Assembly: GCF_040372805.1 (NCBI RefSeq)
Contig: NZ_BAABWJ010000001.1
Span: 372,001 to 436,000 of the forward strand
DNA length: 64,000 bases
Direction: 5' to 3'
Source: Pseudoteredinibacter isoporae_A
Lineage (GTDB): Bacteria; Pseudomonadota; Gammaproteobacteria; Pseudomonadales; Cellvibrionaceae
The position numbers and the translations under genes were made by a program. Of the stretch, positions 59,488-64,000 are shown one piece after another. The number at the start of each line of letters is the position of its first letter. Positions within the stretch are counted from its first letter, which is position 1. The notes beneath the pieces are model-generated. The model saw nothing but the letters and a program-made list of their open reading frames with translations, made no database searches and was not told where the DNA came from.

Positions 59488-60225
59488 CTAAATCGAAAAC
59501 TGCTTTTTGAGATACTGCGCTTGGCGACGGCTTACATCAATAGAGTGGCCGTTGCTAAGCTGTACCACCAAACTCCCCGGATTCATCCCTTCCTCAACCT
59601 TATGTATTGCATCGATTCGCACAACATCGCTTCGGCTTGCTTTAAAAAAATCGCTATCGTTCAGTTTAGCTTCCAGGCGGCTGAGGGAGCTTTGAATATA
59701 CGATTTTTCCTTTTCCAGATGCACAACCACATGATTGCCCAACGCTTCGAATCGCAGGACTTCCTGTAAACGAACAATTCGATAGTCGTGTCCAAATTTC
59801 AAAAGAAAGCCATGGTTTTCCGGCAGGATATCCGGTGTTGACTCTTTTTCTTGCTGCCCATGATAAGACTTACCGGAAAGAGCCAAATCCACCTTGGCCA
59901 TCACTTGGTCGAGGCGATTAGGGTTGACCGGTTTGAGTAGGTAATCAAAAGCATTCAAATCGAAGGCTTCCAGAGCATGTTGGCTGTAAGCGGTGCAAAA
60001 CACAAACAAGCTTCGGTTTCCCACGCTGGATACCAGTTCAATGCCGTCCATTTCGGGCATTCTGATATCAACGAACACCAAATGAAAGTCTTGTTCCTGC
60101 ACAAGGGCCAAGGCTTCCAGGCCATCTGCTGCCTCGACTATCGATTCTATTTGTGAGTAACGCCCCAATAATCGGCGAATTTCCTGACGTGCCAGCGGCT
60201 CATCATCTACGATCAGTATGTTCAT
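59488..60225 (-). CDS. LytTR response regulator
   Basis: A 245-residue two-component regulator with an N-terminal receiver domain (about 1-115) and a C-terminal LytTR DNA-binding domain (about 140-243). The receiver has the acidic pair in IVDDEPLA, the phospho-acceptor Asp in LVFVDIRMPEMDG and the Lys in YLLKPVNP. The LytTR core is VVRIDAIHKVEEGMNPG. It overlaps the kinase gene by four bases and is coupled to it. Target genes unknown; none nearby with a matching repeat was found. Confidence 0.9.
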   Translation of the reverse strand: MNILIVDDEPLARQEIRRLLGRYSQIESIVEAADGLEALALVQEQDFHLVFVDIRMPEMDGIELVSSVGNRSLFVFCTAYSQHALEAFDLNAFDYLLKPVNPNRLDQVMAKVDLALSGKSYHGQQEKESTPDILPENHGFLLKFGHDYRIVRLQEVLRFEALGNHVVVHLEKEKSYIQSSLSRLEAKLNDSDFFKASRSDVVRIDAIHKVEEGMNPGSLVVQLSNGHSIDVSRRQAQYLKKQFSI

Positions 60226-61370
60226 TTTTTGGGTAATTCCAGCAGCACATCAAAATTATCATCGGAGCGTACATTCATGGTGGCTCGCTCACCATACATT
60301 AACTCAAGGCGCTTTCGAATATTTCCAAGACCAATACCATTGCCCTGCTCTACTTTCTTTTCCGGAAGACTGTTTGTCACCTGCAAACAAAAGTGCTCAG
60401 AATCCAGTTCTCTCGCGGTTATCGTTATCCATCCACCTTTGCGGGATGGCGCCACGCCATACTTCACAGAGTTTTCCAACAGCGTCAGCATAATCAAACT
60501 GGGAATGGTTTCTTGAAGCAGGGTTTCTTCTATATCCCACTTAAGCTGCAATCGGTCTCCAAGGCGCAGATGCTCTATCTGTAAATAGTTTTCGGCCAGC
60601 TCTCTCTCCTGCTCAAGACTGCTCAACGCTTCCACTTCAGCATGCATATGAACCCTCAACAATTCAGACAGTTGAGTGATGGTTTCAGCCGCTTTATTTT
60701 GATCGCTGTAAACCAGCGCACGAATACTATTCAAGGTATTGAACATAAAGTGCGGGTTAATTTGATTCGCGAGTTGTTTTAGACGGGTCACTTCCAATTC
60801 TCGAGTCAACTCATTCCGCTTACGGTAAAAATGCCAAGACAAGTACAGAGCCGACCAGAACAGTAAAATGATATAGTTTTGCCCCGCAACTATCATGTAA
60901 GCAGCGGTTGACATGTGACGTGAGGACACTTCCCCACTGTTGCTTTGGAATTGGATACTGGCTATATCAAACTCTGAAAACACAACAGTTTGCCCAATAG
61001 CAAACATCAACAGGGTTAGAACAATGGCTATCGGAATAGTGTAAATAAACACAGCAGCTATTGAGGATATACTCAACCCCCAACGCAGTATTCCCAGACG
61101 TAAAAACGGCCGTATAAAGACGTGGCAGATCACCAACAACGCTATAGACTCACACAATATTCGCAAAAGTAGCAGCGGTTTATTGTTGATCATCTTGCCA
61201 AGAAAGAGATCGGTCATTAAATACGCCATGGAAACATGGGTAAGGACCGCTATACAGCAAGCAATTTTATAGGCAGTACTTGGCTGGCGACATTCAGCCA
61301 ACCAAGTACTAAGGAACTGTGGCATATCCAGGATAACCATTGTTGTTGGTTGATTTCGTCCATGCAGCAT
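60222..61370 (-). CDS. LytS/YehU-type sensor histidine kinase
   Basis: A 382-residue membrane kinase with four or five membrane segments (about 30-200) and a cytoplasmic His_kinase/HATPase pair. The phospho-acceptor histidine is in QINPHFMFNTLNSIRALV, and the ATP-binding region has LLENSVKYGVAP and GIGLGNIRKRLELMYG. It pairs with the LytTR regulator next to it. The start is one of three ATG codons (residues 1, 11 and 16); none has a strong ribosome site. The signal is unknown. Confidence 0.88.
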   Translation of the reverse strand: MLHGRNQPTTMVILDMPQFLSTWLAECRQPSTAYKIACCIAVLTHVSMAYLMTDLFLGKMINNKPLLLLRILCESIALLVICHVFIRPFLRLGILRWGLSISSIAAVFIYTIPIAIVLTLLMFAIGQTVVFSEFDIASIQFQSNSGEVSSRHMSTAAYMIVAGQNYIILLFWSALYLSWHFYRKRNELTRELEVTRLKQLANQINPHFMFNTLNSIRALVYSDQNKAAETITQLSELLRVHMHAEVEALSSLEQERELAENYLQIEHLRLGDRLQLKWDIEETLLQETIPSLIMLTLLENSVKYGVAPSRKGGWITITARELDSEHFCLQVTNSLPEKKVEQGNGIGLGNIRKRLELMYGERATMNVRSDDNFDVLLELPKK

Positions 61371-61401
61371 AACAATGCCCAGGCCCCAAGGTAAACCGTG
61401 A

Positions 61402-61644
61402 TTAACATCCTTCCTTTTCCTGCTTACCGCTAATCGCCCAAATCAGCACACCAAACCAGGCTATCCAAGACAGACCTGCCGGAATATTCGCCAACATGAT
61501 TTTCTTTTTGTGCTCCCGACGCAGCAGCAGCGCCACCAAGCTGGGCAAAAAGTAAATGGCCAGGAAAAGCGGAACAAACACCAGCAGAAAAGCACCATGT
61601 TCGGCCCATAGGGTGTTAAGCATCAAATCGATTTTATCAAGCAT
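61402..61644 (-). CDS. Small superinfection-immunity-family membrane protein
   Basis: An 80-residue protein with two membrane segments (about 15-40 and 52-75) and the core LAIYFLPSLVALLLRREHKK followed by IMLANIPAGLSWIAWFG. That pattern is that of the Imm_superinfect family, named after the T4 Imm protein that blocks DNA entry of a second phage; most chromosomal members have no known role. The ATG with AGGTG six bases upstream is chosen over a GTG three codons before. It lies between the kinase gene and a divergent sigma-factor gene. Confidence 0.7.
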   Translation of the reverse strand: MLDKIDLMLNTLWAEHGAFLLVFVPLFLAIYFLPSLVALLLRREHKKKIMLANIPAGLSWIAWFGVLIWAISGKQEKEGC

Positions 61645-61805
61645 CTCTGTCACCTATTTAAGTGTGTTATTGGGTACAGGATGAATAGTAGGGGAGAGGC
61701 ATTCCCAAAAGAGTCAAAAAGTGAATTTCGGCTGGATAACGTGATTTTTGGTTAATCATAGACAACGCCCCTATGAATAGCAGTAAATTCGGGCTGAAAC
61801 AGGAT

Positions 61806-61836
61806 TTGAGCATAAAATAATCACGAATGTTATAAT
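61806..61836 (+). promoter_or_regulatory. Candidate extended -10 promoter for the SigZ-like gene
   Basis: A perfect TATAAT (61831-61836) is preceded by TGT, making an extended -10 element, with TTGAGC 19 bases upstream (61806-61811), a long spacer. It lies 35 bases before the start codon. Housekeeping sigma-70 would suffice for basal expression. Confidence 0.45.
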
Positions 61837-61870
61837 GCCGCAAGCTAGGCTCCACGACCGAACATAGAAT

Positions 61871-62416
61871 ATGTCTATTGAAACCATTTGGAACGAGTAC
61901 CGCTCAGCACTCACACGCTTTCTGAATTCTCGAGTATCGAACCCGGAAGATGTCGAGGATTTGTTGCAAGATATACTCATCAAGAGCTATAAAAACCTGC
62001 ACACCATAAAATCGGCAGATAGTGTTAAAGCCTGGTTGTTTCAACTGGCTAACAACACCATCATCGATCATTACCGAAAAAAATCCAAGGCTAAAGCGTT
62101 GCGTGCGGAAGATCTTTGGTATGAAGAAGACCTGCCTAACATCAAGGCTGAGCTGTCCACCTGCATTCTGCCATTTATCAATGCGTTGCCAGAAGAACAA
62201 TCTGAATTGCTCAAAGCTATTGATATCAACAATATTAAACAGAAGGACTATGCTGAAGCGAACAACATCAGCTATTCGACACTGAAATCCCGAGTCCAGA
62301 AGTCTCGCCAGGAATTGAGAAAGCTGTATGAAAACTGCTGCCACCTGACTCTGGACGCCCAAGGCAATATCATTGACTACCAACGTAAAAACCCAGATTG
62401 CGACCGCTGCTCTTAG
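61871..62416 (+). CDS. sigZ: SigZ-like ECF sigma factor with cysteine-rich C-terminus
   Basis: A 181-residue sigma-70-family factor. Region 2 (about 5-70; IWNEYRSALTRFLNSRV, EDVEDLLQDILIKSYKNL) and region 4 (about 100-150; QKDYAEANNISYSTLKSRVQ) are present. The C-terminal tail carries Cys156, Cys157, His158, Cys177 and Cys180 (CDRC), a pattern seen in SigZ-type sigma factors and suited to metal or redox sensing. No anti-sigma gene lies beside it. A small membrane-protein gene is divergent from it and an MFS gene is convergent with it. The start is ATG with no strong ribosome site. Confidence 0.85.
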   Translation: MSIETIWNEYRSALTRFLNSRVSNPEDVEDLLQDILIKSYKNLHTIKSADSVKAWLFQLANNTIIDHYRKKSKAKALRAEDLWYEEDLPNIKAELSTCILPFINALPEEQSELLKAIDINNIKQKDYAEANNISYSTLKSRVQKSRQELRKLYENCCHLTLDAQGNIIDYQRKNPDCDRCS

Positions 62417-62523
62417 CTCGGACAGTATTCAAAGCTCCCCCCAGGTACATCTTTATAGATGCTCTCTGAATTCACTTTTCATGGTTACCCACACCTCCAT
62501 TCCTAAAGCGCATGTCAGTAATG

Positions 62524-63078
62524 TTAAGGCTGACAAGTTGTTACCTTGGCCGAAAGAATAAAACTGATTAAAGAGACAACCCCAAGGAACGCCAAAAACA
62601 TCAGCACGGCATGGTAGCCACCGCCGATGTACCAAATTGCGGCCGCTAACCAGGGAGAAAATGCCTGTATCAATTTGACAGGAATATTCATGGCAGCATT
62701 GATGGCTCCATACGCGTCTCGGGTCAACAGTTCAGGAACGGACATGCCTTTCACAATGGTCATGATGCCACTGGCAGCACCAAATACCACGGCCAGAGGA
62801 ATCAACAACCACATCGACACTGGTAAATACGCCAGGGCAATGAATACGACAGGCAATGCCGATGCGGTTATCACACCAAGCTTAACGATACTCATAGATT
62901 CCATGATCGCGGACAGCAATACTCTTCCAGCCACTTGTGCTGGCCCCAACACCGCGATAATTATCACGACCTCAGAAGCAGACAATCCTTTTTCCAGCAG
63001 CATGGGATAAAGGTGAAACTTAAAACCTGTTCCGGCAGCCGAAAAGAAAGAAAAGCACAGAAGCAAACTCCAAAACAT
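62524..63078 (-). pseudogene. MFS transporter, C-terminal half (downstream of frameshift)
   Basis: The second half of the same major-facilitator gene as the entry at 63099-63794, in a different frame. As drawn it starts at an internal ATG (MFWSLLLCFSFFSAAGTGF), but the frame is open further back to the A8 run, through NSHARTLSWALRQP, which belongs to the intact protein. It has about six membrane segments, ending FILSAKVTTCQP. On its own it lacks a transporter's N-domain. Confidence 0.8.
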
Positions 63079-63098
63079 GGGTTGCCTTAGTGCCCAAC

Positions 63099-63794
63099 TC
63101 AGCGTTCGCGCGTGTGAATTTTTTTTGATTCGCTTATCGTGTTTTTCTCAACTGAAGCACCAACCTTATGCTCAGCTCTCTCAGCTTCGGTTCGAGCCCT
63201 TGGCTGAACCGATATCGGCAGGCGGCGATATATCAGCAGACCGACGAGTATATTGATACCCGCCAGGGTAATCATCACTTGGCGCCAATTCCCAACCAGC
63301 AACAACCATTCGATCAATGGAATAAATAGGGTGGCGGCAAAACCACCCCATAGCGTCAAGGTTGTGATGTGTCGGCGGCTTGTCGCAACATCGAAGTGAT
63401 TAGCGATGACTGAAAAGACAGCTTCGTATAATGTCCCGGCTTGCAGAAGACCAATACCCGCAAATACCACATAAAAACTCCACAGAGCACTCAGTTGTGA
63501 GCCCAACAGAAACAGCAAGCCCGCGAACACCGAGGCTCCGGTCATAACTTGTCTTCCCAAACCCTTATCAATCGCTTGACCAACCGGTATGGCAGCCAAC
63601 GCTGAGAACAGAAAACTTAGCGTCAAAGCGCCATAAACCTCGGATTTAACCCAGGAAAACTCCGCCATCATTGCATCGGCCAGCTGGGGAAAACTGTAAT
63701 ACAACGTGCCCCAAGAGCACAGCTGAGCAAAGCCCAGTGAGCCTATTGAAACATCGTCAAACGCATCCGCTCCCGTGAGCTTTAGAGCCACCAT
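63099..63794 (-). pseudogene. MFS transporter, N-terminal half (upstream of frameshift)
   Basis: The first six membrane segments of a major-facilitator transporter, with the family loop AIDKGLGRQVM after the second segment. The start ATG (MVALKLTGADAFDD) has AGGACG upstream. The frame stops at SESKKIHTRER just after a run of eight A residues (63119-63126). Adding one A would join the two halves into a protein of about 423 residues with 12 membrane segments. It may be a pseudogene, a phase-variable switch, a slippage site or a sequencing error. Some resemblance to oxalate/formate-type carriers; substrate unknown. Confidence 0.8.
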
Positions 63795-64000
63795 GGACTC
63801 GTCCTTTCTATGCACAGCAGTCGCTAGCCTTTGTTGATCCCGCCCCACAACAGTCCACATGATTTTCGAACATGCGCCTCATAACGCGCTGTCCTTTGTG
63901 CTGTGGTTTTCGGGCTATGCTCGTTGCGTTTGCTGGTATCTTGTTTTGCAAGTGGCTCAGGCCCCATAGTGATAGACCGCGTGTTTCTCATGAGGATATC

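Noticed and set aside
59474..59491. TTAGGG/CCCTAA hairpin spanning both stop codons of the GMC and LytR genes
   Set aside because: Six base pairs only and no T tract; too weak to call a terminator.
63872..64000. Frame MRLITRCPLCCGFRAM running off the right edge, and an opposing minus-strand frame over the same bases
   Set aside because: Both are open, but neither has a convincing ribosome site or homology, so I cannot say which, if either, is coding.
1..64000. tRNA or rRNA genes, CRISPR arrays, IS elements and prophage
   Set aside because: No cloverleaf with CCA-type end, no regularly spaced repeats, no transposase or integrase motif and no phage structural gene was seen on either strand by eye; short RNAs could still be missed.

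Overview
The window is a 64-kb stretch of gammaproteobacterial chromosome. The left third is a housekeeping neighbourhood conserved in Pseudomonas and its relatives: purA-hisZ-hflC-hflK-hflX-hfq-miaA, mutL-amiB-tsaE-nnr, then queG, orn, rsgA, an HDOD protein, rhdA, psd, an HD-GYP-family protein and hemE. The presence of hisZ, an endonuclease-type MutL motif and the Pseudomonas-like order point away from the enteric bacteria. They suggest a free-living, probably aquatic organism of the Pseudomonadales/Oceanospirillales/Cellvibrionales type. I see no plasmid, prophage, IS element, CRISPR array, rRNA or tRNA.

Layout. 1-6537 (minus strand): purA (only its first 12 codons), hisZ, the HflKC protease-modulating complex, the HflX GTPase, the RNA chaperone Hfq and the tRNA-modifying enzyme MiaA. 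A plus-strand GGDEF-EAL gene (6989-9424) sits between miaA and mutL, which are adjacent in many relatives. 9408-14970 (minus): mutL, amiB, tsaE, nnr. 15094-21277: queG, orn (opposite strand), rsgA, HDOD, rhdA, psd. 21313-23857 (minus): a degenerate HD-GYP protein and hemE. 24060-26062: an ECF sigma factor, a membrane anti-sigma-like protein and a secreted DUF4097 protein, in a tight operon. 26168-32364: a TPR/aspartyl-hydroxylase-like protein, two hotdog thioesterases, a YcbL-like metallo-hydrolase, an exported alpha/beta hydrolase, a single-HKD phospholipase D-like protein, an unidentified cysteine-containing protein and an SDR reductase. 32361-36655 (minus): a molybdenum hydroxylase operon (iorA-iorB-xdhC-mocA). 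36800-39185: a LysR regulator divergent from a 3-oxoacid CoA-transferase (scoAB), closed by a clear terminator.

39285-46575: an acyltransferase-3 membrane protein; a membrane LytTR regulator followed by a TonB-dependent receptor and a PepSY membrane protein (a probable iron/siderophore uptake and reduction unit); and an unidentified coiled-coil, double-zinc-ribbon membrane protein. 46615-48584: two tautomerase-like genes divergent from a LysR regulator. 48616-53815: Smr-domain protein, thioesterase, radical SAM and DUF2750 genes, then a DUF898-M48 peptidase pair. 53834-59477: waaA, an FAD oxidoreductase/aldo-keto reductase pair, a SnoaL-like protein and a GMC oxidoreductase. 59488-63794: a LytS/LytR-type two-component system, a small superinfection-immunity-family membrane protein, a SigZ-like sigma factor with a cysteine-rich tail, and an MFS transporter gene split by a frameshift at a run of eight A residues.

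The most unusual points are the frameshifted MFS gene, the HD-GYP domain that has lost most of its metal ligands, the triple-hairpin element between tsaE and amiB, the LytTR-TonB-PepSY cassette with direct repeats upstream, and several genes I cannot name. I found no strongly supported new defence or mobile system.
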